From Gari tellinella (Eukaryota > Mollusca > Bivalvia > Cardiida > Psammobiidae): a DNA stretch of 64,000 nucleotides. Under the pieces are notes generated by a model that worked only from the letters and a program-made list of their open reading frames with translations, was not told where the DNA came from and did not search any database. The stretch is from positions 75,180,328-75,244,327 of the forward strand of contig OV277866.1 of the NCBI GenBank assembly GCA_922989275.2, in the 5' to 3' direction. This document shows, piece by piece, positions 33,604-45,310 of this stretch. The translations under genes were made by a program, and so were the position numbers. How positions within the stretch are numbered: position 1 is the first letter of the stretch; each line of letters begins with the position of its first letter.

Positions 33604-35202
33604 TCTGTGGTCTGTCTCCACCTGTAATACACTAGAATTAACGATATGACGCAGTTGTTAACGGCGACATACAATGATAACCAATAAACAAGCTAGAACC
33701 GTGCTGATTTCTTGTCACCATCGTGTCTTTCCATGGGTTTCTACTTGGATGTATATATACTATAGTTTCTCATCGAAAACATATCTTATGTAGTGTAAAC
33801 AAATTTAAATTCATTATCAAAAAGTAACATTCCGTATAATACCTCGTATAACTTAATTGGAATATCTATACACTATGGAAAATTATCAGTCAACGAGTAG
33901 TCGGTGTCATACGGATATGAATGTCTAACGTTTGTATTGCAGTGTTGGTAGATTTAAATTACATAGAACGTCTATTGGATACTTTCGCTTCATGGGGATT
34001 TAATGATTACAAATTGTTTTCCGAATGAGCTGTTGTGATTTACGATAAGAGAAAGAACATTCTGATTTCAAGATGCAATCAGATTTAATAACGTTTATGC
34101 AGCTCCTAATGGATTACAGAAGCTGCCTGGACGCTCATCTATCTCATTACTTTATGATTAAACATTGATTAGAGAAACTGGAAATATGTCTGTAACTTAC
34201 GAAAGCCCAGTGTTGACATTCTTATTTCCTACTGCCAAGTACAAAGTTCCATGTTTCGACTTTAAGTTCCAAGTTCAGACTTCCGAATTCCGAAAACCAA
34301 GTTCAAAGTTCAGACTTTCCAGTTCCATGTTACTATTTTTAAAATACTTTTTGTTAATATACGAGAAGTCTAACCATTCTCGTGACGTCATATTTCCACG
34401 ACTCACTACACACGTGTGTATAAACATTGTGTATGTAGTTACGATTTGTAGATAATAGTCAAGTTGGCTTTTCGCAATTGTGTTCATTTTCTGTTTTAAA
34501 AAACGGGCATTTGGGTAAATACTGTTTGAAACGTCTGCAATTTATTTTTGGATAAGGATGTCTTTAAAACAACAATATACGTTCATTTATTTGGCCTTCC
34601 TCTCCCTTCGTATACTGCTTTTAAAGTCGGTTTATATTGGCTATGTAACTTGTGTACATGTTGCAAGCACATTGTGCTCATAGATACAGTCTGATTTGTG
34701 TTAAGCAGCCATTTTGTAAATACGCATATACCCATGTATATAAATATGTCACTGCTTAATGCAAGATCGAGGTAAAACAGAATGCTACTTTAGATCTAGT
34801 TTGCCTAAAACTTGAATTCTTAACTGTTGAATTGGAATGCATGTCGACATTGAGAAAGTTGGTGGGTGGGGTAACAAGTCAATGTTGACATTGAACAGGC
34901 AGTTCAGAAGCGCACAGGACGTCGGATCAATATGTTTGCAGATGAGTTTCAGGTAATTACTCTCTATCTCTCTTTCTATCTATCTATGTATCACGTTCTT
35001 CATCTGCTATTTGGGCTTCAAAGTTTGGTTTGCTTCCACTGCCCTTTTATTTTTAAGAAAGGTCTTGTTTGCTTTCGAACCATCACTTGTCAGTTGAAAT
35101 GCTGGTCCAGTGTTTTCGAATATTGAGTATGGGTATTTAGTTCTTCGAAGGTCTTTGACAAGGCTTGGTATATTGTTTCTTAACTAACAGGGTTCATAGT
35201 CA
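33604..35202. other. Non-coding region
   Basis: No gene recognised. Around 34240-34325 the phrase AAGTTCAGACTTYC and relatives (AAGTTCCAAG, CAAAGTTC) are repeated irregularly. Confidence 0.5.
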
Positions 35203-35307
35203 CTGAGCACTGATGCATATTCAAGTATTGCTCATGAACAGACTCAATTAAACCGAGTCTGCAATTTTCAGTATTTGCTTTGTTTTCTGTGCTTTCAAAG
35301 AATCTCA
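35203..35307 (-). repeat. Copy 1 of a ~210-bp three-copy repeat (inverted, partial)
   Basis: On the minus strand it reads TTTGAAAGCACAGAAAACAA, AGCAAATACTGAAAATTGCA, GACTCGGTTTAATTGAGTCT, and GAGCAATACTTGAATATGC, matching copies 2 and 3. Confidence 0.8.
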
Positions 35308-35692
35308 AGACATCTTATATAAAGGACGCATGGGGGAATCAAAACCAAGTCAGATAATCCACCTGTAATGGGAATGATTAATGGGTGATATCTATCATCT
35401 ACCTTTGCTTACAACGACAAACGTTGTGTTGCCTTATTTATGTCTAATGTTCAATGCACCGGCACCATAATTAATGCAATCGATGAAAGTCGTAGAAAAC
35501 CTAAATATCATTACAAAAATAAAACAATGGAGTATAACATGTGACTAAAACGTCCTGTTTACGTCTACAATCCATTTTGGAAGCTTTTCAGTCATGTATG
35601 GGGGGGCATTTCATGAGTAAAACTTAACCATGGTGATACACAATTAAAATTTAAAACACTTATATATTTATTGTTTGAAGTCAAGTGTTTGT

Positions 35693-35905
35693 TAAATAAG
35701 TTCTGAATAAGGGGAGATCCTTTGAAAGCACAGAAAACAAACCAAATACTGACAATTGCAGACTCGGTTTATTTGGGTCTGTTCATGGGCAATACTGAAG
35801 TATGCAACAGTGCTCACGCTCCCTAGCACCAGCTTAAGCGGAATTCAACTGTAAATGCGCTGAAATCAATGATTCCAAAGGACCAGAAAGTATAACAGCA
35901 CTGAG
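35693..35905 (+). repeat. Copy 2 of the three-copy repeat
   Basis: It starts AAGTTCTGAATAAGGGGAGA. It continues through GCAGACTCGGTTTATTTGGG and CACCAGCTTAAGCGGAATTC to CAGAAAGTATAACAGCACTG. Inverted relative to copy 1, direct to copy 3. Confidence 0.85.
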
Positions 35906-35970
35906 AATGAAGTACGGGCGACGTTTTACAGCAGCCACACAAGTACTTAACATCTGCTGTTTTGAATTAT

Positions 35971-36181
35971 ATAAGTTCTGAATAAAGGGAGATTATTTGA
36001 AAGCACAGAGAACAAAGCAAATACTGAAAATTGCAGACTCGGTTTAATTGAGTCATGAGCAATACTGGAATATTCATCAGTGCTCACGCCCCCAGCACCA
36101 GCTTAAGCGGAATTCAACTTGCAACTGTAAATGTGCTGAAATCAATTTTTCCAAAGGATCAGAAAGTATAACAACACTGAG
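35971..36181 (+). repeat. Copy 3 of the three-copy repeat
   Basis: Same order of words as copy 2, with a 6-nt insertion after GGAATTCAACTT. CAGACTC-N-GAGTCTG-type words give a small internal hairpin. No coding capacity or clear TIRs. Confidence 0.85.
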
Positions 36182-36640
36182 TTGTTCATGCAAGTTCATT
36201 GCATATGTATACCATACATGTTCTATCACATAAGTTTGACATGTCATTGTCTCAGTGCCAACTGTATGCATAATGCACGGAGCTTAGACGTGCATGGTGA
36301 CAGGTCAAACAAATTGGATAACAATTGGAAACAGATAAAAAGCTTAACAAATGAAGTCCATTTTAATGTTTAATAAAGCCATTTATAAGCATATCCTTGA
36401 GTATAAATAGGTGTATATAAAAACAGCAATACGTAATAATACCTACAATGACATTCATTGCCATAAAAACTCTATGAGCCACTTATTTTAGTGAAATATC
36501 TATAGGATATTACAGTTACTGAACTCATCAGTTTTAACGTATGGAACATAATGTCAAAAACGAATATGTATTCCTTCCAAACGAATACGTTTATTAAATA
36601 ACTACTATCACTGCAAATCAATATGCAGTCTGACAAGAGA
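36182..36640. other. Non-coding spacer
   Basis: Nothing recognised between the three-copy repeat and the mariner element. Confidence 0.5.
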
Positions 36641-36642
36641 TA

Positions 36643-37877
36643 CGAGGGCCTTTCATTATTTATTGCCACTTGGGTTCTAAATCAGTATGGAACAGTGCTT
36701 TAACTTAAAGTTTTAGTGCAACCCTTAAAAACGCATCTTTTGAATAAATACACAGTTTAATACTTTTTCTCCATTTCTGGAAAGCGTTGGAGCAATCTTT
36801 CTTAGGTACACCCCTATGACACTACATTACTCCCGCTCCAACAGCCTGTCTTGAACCTTATCTCCGACCCTCGAAAGTTTTCTTCACACATGGAAACAAA
36901 TGGAGCTATATATGAAGCCATTCTTCGCCCAAAATGCGTTTGTTTATTTCGAGGTGTTTACTGGTTCATTGTCATGCAACAGAGTATGGCTTTGTACACC
37001 GAGTCTAAGGCGAGAAATTGTCGCGTTTTCTCAAACGTTTTCATGACTAATTGTTGGTACAGTTGCCAAGTATTTTTTTCAACGGGGAATCGCTACATAG
37101 ACTGTCTCATCGCGACTGTTAATGAATATTGCAAACATGACCTTCTTCACACTTGTAAAACGTTTTGCAATGGATGGTCTTCTTGCATTTAATAATGTCC
37201 ATATTTCGTTGCTTCATTTTCTGATGGGCTGATAGAAGTTTACCCATGTTTTTTCGACAGTCAGAAAATTAGAAAATGCCCATTGATCAAATTCAGGGTA
37301 CATTTTAAGCAATGTACGGGGAATCAAAACATGGTATCTCTGTCGGTCCTCTGTCAGTATATTGGGTATCCACATAACATCAATACGGCTACCTCTTAAT
37401 GTCTTCTTCAAAATCTTATATGCCGATACGGTCGATTCGTCCAAGCATTAAGCTACTTGGCGAGTTGTCATCCGTGCATGAATCATCAGTAGAGATTTCA
37501 CATTATCACTTATTTAAGAGGTTGCAACACTTTTATGACTGCCTCTGCTACATGCAGTGTTAAGCTTCTCTTGGAGCGTCTACCCCATCTGGTAACAGTT
37601 GAAAATGATGAAGTGCCATGTCGATAAGCGGAGAATATAGTTCTAGTTATTATTCCAAGTTTATACTGAGATTTTATTTGTCCTCTTAGTTCAGTATTTA
37701 TCTCTTTAGCCATGATTTTACACAGTGTCTATGAATGACCTCACTTCACATTGGTGTATAAAAAAGCTAATTTACAGATTGGGACAAAACTGGTATCAAT
37801 TGATAGATTTTCATGGAGATTTAGTGCGTAGCGTGACAATTACGGCGGCAGTTGCAATAAATAATGAACGGCCCTCG
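36643..37877 (-). mobile_element. Mariner-family DNA transposon, complete ends, decayed
   Basis: The left end CGAGGGCCTTTCATTATTTA at 36643 and the right end, inverted, CGAGGGCCGTTCATTATTTA ending at 37877 form ~28-bp TIRs with few differences. TA flanks both sides (36641-36642, 37878-37879), as for Tc1/mariner. The total of 1,235 bp is normal for mariner. The transposase relic is on the minus strand. Confidence 0.88.
36850..37713 (-). pseudogene. Mariner transposase pseudogene
   Basis: It starts at ATG 37713 (MAKEINTELRGQIK), followed by a helix-turn-helix-like segment with FSAYRHGTSSFSTVTRWGRR. The frame then shifts near 37510. The next piece has MTTRQVA, a stop, SAYKILKKTLRG, WIPNILTEDRQRYHV and TVEKTWVNFYQP. 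The last corresponds to the mariner ...DETWV... catalytic block, with the first catalytic Asp replaced by Glu. Further on, LLHDNEP (36968-36976 encodes HDN) matches the second catalytic block. Several stops and frameshifts make it non-functional. No domesticated open frame remains. Confidence 0.85.
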
Positions 37878-37879
37878 TA

Positions 37880-38768
37880 ATGCAACATGTTGCTGAATAG
37901 GCTACTCTATGCATGCACATATCACTCTTATTAAGATTAATTGTAAACATTGCCAAATTGACCTCGTGTTTTAACTTAATAGGATTGCTTTTACCTTCTG
38001 TATGTGTAAAGAAACATGATGACTTCGTTTATTAGCAGCATGATACTGACACAATCCTCTAGCTTTTTGTACAATAATACCAGTATCCATGCAGAATCTA
38101 GTTTTGCATAGTCTTTGGCCAATGCGTAAAGAAGATTGGGACACGATTTAGGCATATCCCGGTTGTTTAATCTTGTGTGCGGTCAGAAATATACTTAACC
38201 CGTCGATGTCTTCTTCGTTTAATTTCCTTAGATACATATGAAAACATTCAACTGGAAAACCGAAACATGTTAAATTTGTTGGCTGACCTAAAACGCTGTG
38301 CCAATGTGGGGTTAAAATTAATCAATGTTGCCTACAGCCCCGGAGGGTTCAACATGTTCGACGTTAAGTCCTGTAAATCTTTTCACGGAAAAACATTATT
38401 GAAAAAAGCTCTTTCTACATGCGGGCATAAACTTACTTATTAGGTACGCTAAAAAACAATATCACCATCCGTGTTAATCTTAAAACGGTTTTTGACAGCT
38501 TTATTAAAAAGTACATACTCGTATATAGGTTGTTAATATATAGTAAATGGTAGGTGGACATGTGCCACTATTAAGTTGAAGAAGAAAATATATATTAAGT
38601 CAATGCGTTCACGTAGTCACATGTGGGTCCGCTGTCTAAGTAGGTAAACAATAAAAAGTATGTATTGGCCTATAATAAAGACAAACAACTCGGAAGTGAC
38701 CTTAGATCAGTTTTTATATATAATACATATTATACTATACTGAACATCTTAGCACGGTTGACGGTATA
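37880..38768. other. Non-coding region
   Basis: A short open stretch at 38177-38443 (plus) shows no recognisable domain. Nothing else noted. Confidence 0.5.
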
Positions 38769-39052
38769 TGATTATTATTATTATTATACCCGATTTATAT
38801 AGCGCTCTTTTCACACAGGAGTTGTGCGTTCAAAAGCGCTTCACGTGAAATTATATAAATGTACCTACAAAGCAAGAAAGACAAATAAATACATTCACAT
38901 TAAAATTATACAATATTGAGTAGTATTGAAACATGGAAATTCTTTCAATATTATTACCAAGATTATAAAATTGTTATAGTAAGTTTGTAAAATCGTTTTT
39001 AAAATGAGTCAAATAATTAAAAGATCAATGGCATGATTAAAAACAGAGTGGT

Positions 39053-39246
39053 TTTTTGTTTGTTTGTTTGTTTCAGTGTAGAGCCGGAGAGTAGCTCACA
39101 AATCGTAAAACGAATGTTTAAAACAATACTCTCTATGTTGTTTGGTTGAATTTGTTTGTTTGTTTGTGTCAGTGTAGAGCCGGAGAGCAGTTCACAAGTC
39201 GTAAAACGAATGTTAAAAACAATACGCTCCGTGTTGTTTGCTTGAG
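39053..39246. repeat. Two-copy tandem repeat (~96 bp) in CR1-like LINE 3' region
   Basis: CAGTGTAGAGCCGGAGAG, CACAAATCGTAAAACGAATG and GTTGTTTGRTTG appear twice, starting near 39074 and 39170, each preceded by (TTTG)n. Confidence 0.8.
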
Positions 39247-39481
39247 TATTGTATAATCCATGGCCGTGGTACACCCTTAGTTCATAAACATAAAGCTGTC
39301 CAAGAATTACACCATAGACCCCTAGCCAAATGGTTTCAAAGCGATTGGGCAATCCCTACAAGCAAGATCTACCAGACAGGCACAAGGTCAACGGTACAAC
39401 TCCAGAACTGCCATTCAGACCCACAGCATCCGCAGCAAGAACACAACCCAGAGGTAGCAGTCATTGATTACCTACTTTCTT

Positions 39482-40886
39482 CTAATAACAGATATTAAAG
39501 AAGTGTGTTTTCAAACGTTGTTTGAAGACTGCAATTAAGCTAGCATCTCTGATGTCTGATGGTAGATTGTTCCAGAGCTTTGGGGCTGTATGCATGAAAC
39601 TTCGATCTCCAAACTTTACCAAACGACTTCTCGGCACAACCAGCGATACTGATTTACTCGCAGACCGCAACTCTCTTCGAGGTCTATACACGTCCAGAAT
39701 ACTAACAATGTACCTTGGAGAATCATCACATGGCTTTGTATGTGAGTGTCAGAATTTTGAATTCAACTCTGTGTTGAACTGGAAGCCAGTGAAGCTCCTT
39801 CAAAACTGGAGTGATGTGATTGTACCGAGGAGTCTTGGTAATGATGTGGGCTGCTGTATTTTGCACACGCTGTAGTTTTCGTAGTGAGGTTTGGGGAATC
39901 CCATATAGCAGTGAGTTGCAGTAGTCAATGTTTGATGTGACCAGAGAATTGACCAAAGTCTTGGTAGCTTCTGGAGAAAAGTACTGTCTAATATGACCAA
40001 TTTGCCGCAGCTGTGCGTAGCTAGATCTGCACACAGCGTTGATTTGCTGTGTCATATCCATTTGGGCATCACATCTAGCACCAAGATTGTTCACACATAA
40101 TGACGGTTTGATTTTAGAGTTTCCCACTTGAACATGAACATTTCCGGGAATATTAACCTTTTTTGAGTGAAACAGTATGACCTCAGTTTTGTCAGTGTTC
40201 AGCTTCAACATTTTCGGGTGCATCCATGAGACTATGTCTTTAAGACATCCTTCGACTTTTGAAAGGGCTTCTTGTTGACTAGATGTGTCTTTAGGCTTAA
40301 ATGACAAGTATAACTGTGAATCATCTGCATATAAATGATGATCCAGATGATGATTTCTGCAAATTGAGCCGACAGGTTTTGTGTACAAGATGTAGTTTTT
40401 GGGTCCCAAGGCTGAATCCTGTGGCATACTATATTTCATTTGAACTGGGGCAGATAATTATCCATCTACTGCGACTGTTTGGTAACGGTCATTCAGGTAT
40501 GAGGTCATCCACTTTAGTGGGTTTCCAATGATTTTGAAGTCTTTTTCAAGGCGATTGAGTAATGTTTCATGATCAATTGTGTCGAATGCGGCTGATAGGT
40601 CAAGCATCACCAGAATTGTGATTTCATTTTTATCAAGATATTGCAAGATGTCATTTTGAACTTTAACAAGAGCAGTTTCTGTAGAGTGATGCTAACGATG
40701 TGCTGACTGACGCTGTTCATGCAGATTGTTTGTGGCCAAATGGGACTCAATGCGTCTGTCTACAACTTTTTCTAATACTTTGGAGAAAAATGGCAAATTT
40801 GATACAGGCCTGTAGTTCTTAAGATCATTTGTATCGAGATCAGGTTACATGCGACTTTTTGATGACGTCGTTATGATTGTGTTATG
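39482..40886 (-). pseudogene. CR1-like LINE reverse transcriptase, C-terminal half, frameshifted
   Basis: The order on the minus strand is DLDTNDLKNYRPVSNLPF (about 40840-40785), a stop, then HHSTETALVK, MLDLSAAFDTIDHETLL (catalytic Asp), PQDSALGP (normally PQGS) and HLYADDSQLYLSF (catalytic YADD). After the RT come SNIDYCNSLLYG and LHWLPVQHRVEFKI. The extreme C-terminus (39482-39691), with VPRSRLVKFGDRSFMHTAPK and LWNNLPSDIRDA, is in another frame. Stops and frameshifts make it a fossil. The endonuclease and ORF1 are absent because of 5' truncation. Confidence 0.88.
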
Positions 40887-41488
40887 AATAAATACGAAAG
40901 AAGACTCAAGCAGGAAACGCAACACAAACAATACACCCATCTCTAAAGCAGAACACACACACAGCCATACCATAACAAACACACACACACACACAACCAC
41001 ACACACACATGCAATACCATTCCTTCATCTACACACTAAATAGAAAACAACACGCAAGACAAACATAAAGCTAAGTGAATATGTGAGCCCGCCTTGGTAC
41101 GGTCAGTAGCAATCAATAATCAATTATAAATCAATTAACTATTAACAACCACTGGGGGGTTAAACCTGGGTTTAGGGGCGCCCAACCTCACACTTATCTC
41201 CTATATTCACCTATAAAGACGAACAGTGTACATAAAATATAAACCCTGTTCCACAACCTTACAATCAAAAAGACCGCCAGCACAGTAAGTAAATACATGT
41301 AAAACATCTAACAAAATTCTCTGACAGGATTATTAGTAACACGGGAAAGAATTAAACATTCAAGCCCGTGTTAAAAATAACCCACTATGGCAACGGTCAA
41401 ATTGTACTCAAGCGAATAGTCTGTAGTCACGAGTCACTGTAAGACATGGGAGGGTTTAGGGTACGACAGAGAGGGAGAGAAAAACCAA

Positions 41489-41555
41489 AGCACGAAAATC
41501 CGACATAACTCTCCCGGTTAAGGACGGCTTTAGATATACATCATCATGTAGTGCT
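41489..41555 (-). promoter_or_regulatory. SECIS-like element, PLE copy D (core intact)
   Basis: It has the same 67-nt hairpin as copy A, overlapping the stop codon. The AUGA/GGAU quartet, apical AAAG and helix I AGCAC/GTGCT are all kept. One helix II base differs (UAUAUCU for UAUCUCU), adding a mismatch. Confidence 0.65.
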
Positions 41556-42363
41556 AAGCCCTGTCTGTCGTCGCACAACCAAAGAGGAAAGCATAGTTAT
41601 CAATTGTAGATTGATCGATAACCAAACGTGAAGTGCGCAGCAATATAGTTGGATCATAATCTTTTTTGAGGAAAAATCTAATACGTTTCACAAATAGGTT
41701 TTGAAAATGCATATGTCCAAGAATCTTACGAAGTCTGTAAATCACATCACCATAAAACTCCGGATGTGAAATACCTTGCCGCAGAAAAGACTTTAAGTTA
41801 CATTTATACTTGTTAATGAGAGGAAGATTTCTATAAAATAATTTAGAAAATGTTTTACGATGTTTATGAAATCTGTACCCCTGTTTAAGAAGCTTTTCAG
41901 TAATAGTTTTATTACGAATGTGGAAGTCCTCAACAGAGGTACAAGCCCTAGCAAAACGAATAAGTTGTGAAAAATAAACCCCGTAAGATGTAGAACGGGG
42001 AACATCGCCATCTAGATGAGGATAGTTTACAATACTAAAATCAAAATCATCTCGTTTATCGTAAATCTTAGAAGAAACAATACCGTTATTTATTAAAAGA
42101 TCCAAATCTAAAAATGGTGCCGATAAATTTGACTCGTTTGTTTTATTAAGGCGTAATTCTTTTGGGTAAATAAAAGGAAACAACGTATCAAAAAATGGGT
42201 TGTCTATATTAAAAATATCATCTAGATAGCGCGATGGGTTGTTAAAGGCTTCGATCATATCTGCCTGTGTATCAGGTTTTAGACTTAGCATAAAGTCCCT
42301 CTCATAACAGTACAAAAATAGGTCTGCGACAAGGGGCGCACAGTTTGTACCCATAGGGATACC

Positions 42364-42461
42364 AATAAATACGAAAGAAGACTCAAGCAGGAAACGCAAC
42401 ACAAACAATACACCCATCTCTAAAGCAGAACACACACACAGCCATACCATAACAAACAAAC

Positions 42462-42522
<61 letters not shown>

Positions 42523-42826
42523 ATACCATTCCTTCATCTACACACTAAATAGAAAACAACACGCAAGACAAACATAAAGCTAAGTGAACATAGGAGCCCG
42601 CCTTGGTACGGTCAGTAGCAATCAATAATCAATAATAAATTAATTAATTATTAACAACCACTGGGGGGGTTAAACCTGGGTTTAGGGGCGCCCAACCTCA
42701 CACTTATCTCCTATATTCACCTATTAAGACGAACAGTGTTCATAAAATATAAACCCTGTTCCACAACCTTACAATCAAAAAGACCGTCAGCACAGTAAGT
42801 AAATACATGTAAAACATCTAACAAAC
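42364..42826 (-). mobile_element. PLE tail nested in the RT of PLE copy D
   Basis: It starts within the 3' region (TTTGTTAGATGTTTTACATG) and ends TTTCGTATTTATT, in the same orientation as the host copy. Comparison with copies C and E, which read CAAGTGATTGGTATCCC without interruption, fixes the insertion point. ATT at the 3' junction is shared by insert and target. A long (CA)n tract lies at about 42464-42519. Confidence 0.9.
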
Positions 42827-43483
42827 CACTTGGCAGTATATGGTACTCCCAAAACGTACATAAATATTATCCATAAGAAATGATAGTGATTTACAGACAT
42901 CGGTGCAAGTCCACATAGTGTAATGCTTAACCGTGTCATTTGTAAAAAATGCACGATCGGTATTACAAGCCAGAACTAGTTTCCTTTCTCTGGCAAAAGT
43001 ATTTTTAATAAGTTGTATAAGTTTAGCTTTTATTAAATTATGAGGTAAGGTAGTATATAGTGTTGAAAAGTCATACGTACTTATATTGCAAGCTTGGTAT
43101 TTTCTATGTTCAAGCTTCGTCAAAATTTCATTCGAGTTTTTGATAGACCAAAACAGATTAAGTCCAGAATTTTCGTAAGTCTTGTCACAATACCTTTGAA
43201 CATGTTCTTTGATTTTAATTAAAGACGATGTCAAACGTTTGAAAAGCTTAGTAGTAGTACATGCACTTGAATTAGCAATACAACGAGACTTATACGGTGT
43301 TTTGTGGAGTTTTGGTATCCAGTACATAGTAGGAAGTTTATGACATGTAATGTTGACGTCAGCTTTTAATTGTTTACAAGTATCAAGATGATCAGATACT
43401 ACATTATGCTCCGTTAAATTAGTCGTTGTATAGGAATTGGTATTCACAAGTTCCTGGTTTAAAGTATCAACATAATGTAATCG

Positions 43484-43486
43484 TCA
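43484..43486 (-). other. Second in-frame TGA, copy D
   Basis: It is identical in position and context (VIIV-[TGA]-RLHY) to 31455-31457 of copy C. Confidence 0.65.
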
Positions 43487-43897
43487 TACAATTATCACAT
43501 TATTGGATGCTTTGTCTGCAGGAACGAGTACATATTTGGAATGAAAGTCTTGTATGCCCTTCTTTAAGTGACGAATGTTAAATTTAGGTTTAGGTGGTAA
43601 AAGATGGTTATTGGATAAATAGAACGAAATCCGGGTATCGATAATATCAAAAATTAATTCTTTCCATTTTGTAAGAGCGTCATTTTCAGCATGTTCTCTG
43701 CGGCACCAGTTGGTACTATACTTATTCAAAGCTTCAGAAATATGATTGCGACAAGTATCGAAATCAATTAAGGCAGGTAATCTAAATTTAGGTCCCTTAC
43801 TCAAAAGCGTTCTAATGCGTTTATCTTTAATGATATCAAAATTGCCAGTTATTATATGACCCACTGGAGCGTAACAGAATTTAGAAAAGGTACAGTC

Positions 43898-43900
43898 TCA
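43898..43900 (-). other. In-frame TGA at the CxC motif, copy D
   Basis: It is identical in position and context (T-[TGA]-D-C) to 31041-31043 of copy C. Confidence 0.65.
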
Positions 43901-44428
43901 TGTATCTGGTGTGTTTTCGAGAATTTTAAGATCAGAAACAATTTTATTATAGTTAAAAATTAACCCTCTAACAGATTTATTATACTTATAACAAATAATA
44001 GGTGGTTCAAGATTTTTGAAATAATTTGGAATAGCATTCATCACATTTTTGTTACGGAGAATACTTTGTAAATCTATGAAATCAATACCTTTATTTATAA
44101 AAGGGACCTTAATGAAATATCTTTTGTGATCGTTTAAAGAATCAATATGAGGTCTAAGAACATGCTGAGTATAACTTTGTATTAAACCTGCAGTATAATA
44201 CAGAAGATCTGTGCGTAAAATTATTCCATCAGCCTTGTCGTCAATATCTTTTAAAGACGACAATGACAACGAAGAAAGCCGAGAAAGCATTTTATGTTTA
44301 CCAGAATGTAACAGCAGATTATGCAAGTCTGTAATAGAAATCGACAGACGTGATTTACGTTTAATATTTCCATTTATACGAATACCATGCGATCTAGATT
44401 TACGCTTTCGTGTAGAATAAATCGAAAA

Positions 44429-45308
44429 AATTTGAAATAACTGTTTTAAGAGATGTTACCTTGACTTTAAGTTATCATTATCCTTTCTGAGTGTATGTCA
44501 GTTCACTTGTTAACTAAAATGTGATGTGTATTTAAAAAAAATCTTTAGAAATTTAAGGCCCAGTTTCTTAAATATTTTAATCTTAAAAACTTGCACATTT
44601 ACAAAATAATCTAGCTTTAATTGTGTGCGATTATATTAAAGATCATGCTATAGAAGTCAACAATCAATTTTATAGTATTGGTTTTATTTTATGGAACATG
44701 TAATTTTAAGTATAAACAAAAAGCTTACTAGTTACTACAGATCCTAAATTGTATCAAAGGGAGGTAGTAAAAAACTCGGAGAAAACCTTCGTCTGCTTCT
44801 ACAAAACTCCAAGTTGCAGATTTGCGTGTCTATTATCTTTAAATTTATTCGGGAAACTTCAAAACTTTCAGACAGGGATCTTTTTTTCAATTTTACTCAG
44901 TAATTAGAAGATAACATTTGAGAAAACTACAAAATGAGGTCGATGTTATGCGTCAGCCCAGGTTTTGCTAGATTTATATTAACACACGGCAAGGTTTATT
45001 GATCTAGTCTACTGTATGTCTAGTCACTTTTGCATCTTTAAATACACAGAAAGTAGTCTGTATCTTAAATCTGTATATACTTTATACTTGTTTAAAAAAT
45101 GAAATAGAGTAGATCTATATCTTATTTCTTTGATAACGTTCACCTTAAGAAATTGTTTCCGTTAGTTTTGTAAGAACAATCATCGATATTACGTAAAGCA
45201 TTATGATAATACAAAGGGAGGTACTCGCGGAACGACATAATAATTTTGTAAAAACGTTAGAGAACAACTTTGATCGAAATCAGAAGTGAAGTGTACTATA
45301 AGAAATTT
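44429..45308. other. Non-coding region
   Basis: No gene. The phrase CAAAGGGAGGTA occurs near 44757 and 45219 (also weaker near 26816), probably ends of old dispersed repeats. Confidence 0.5.
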
Positions 45309-45310
45309 TA

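Larger units (their letters stand above)
38769..40886 (-). mobile_element. 5'-truncated CR1-like LINE
   Basis: In minus orientation it runs from reverse transcriptase (truncated at 40886, directly against PLE copy D) to a 3' end reading AGCGCTATATAAATCGGGTA followed by an (ATA/ATT)n tail at 38769-38788. The same 3' end occurs as a 70-bp insertion at 59231-59300. A ~96-bp segment is tandemly doubled at about 39053-39246 within the 3' region. Confidence 0.85.
41554..44424 (-). pseudogene. PLE polyprotein of copy D (linker + reverse transcriptase), disrupted by nested insertion
   Basis: Blocks on the minus strand: linker from about 44424 (TRKRKSRSHGIRINGNIKRK) to TGA 43898-43900, then in frame to TGA 43484-43486, then in frame through YWIPKLHKTPYKSRC to TIYCQV (about 42827). 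After the nested tail, GIPMGTNCAPLVADLF and RYLDD (catalytic) run to TAG 41554-41556. The spacings between blocks are multiples of three, so both TGAs are the only interruptions of the first three blocks. The position of copy C's third TGA is Cys (TGC) here. The open frame that appears to start with a CVCVCV repeat at 42537 merely reads through the nested tail. Confidence 0.85.
40887..44428 (-). mobile_element. PLE copy D, interrupted by a nested PLE tail
   Basis: In minus orientation its 3' end (TTTCGTATTTATT) is at 40887 and its 5' truncation near 44428. It abuts the CR1-like LINE. The polyprotein is split at the RT by a ~463-bp PLE tail (42364-42826). Apart from the two TGAs shared with copy C, the frame is largely intact. 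The 3' region has the SECIS-like hairpin and a (CA)n tract (about 40977-41011). Confidence 0.9.

Noticed and set aside
36851..37192. Plus-strand 113-codon open frame
   Set aside because: Antisense shadow of the mariner transposase pseudogene.
41554..42537. A 327-codon open frame beginning with a CVCVCV repeat fused to the PLE reverse transcriptase
   Set aside because: The N-terminal part is translation of the (TG)n tract and 3' region of the nested PLE tail; the fusion is an insertion junction, not a gene.
44757..45225. CAAAGGGAGGTA pair as ends of an element
   Set aside because: Both occurrences are in direct orientation without further matching sequence.
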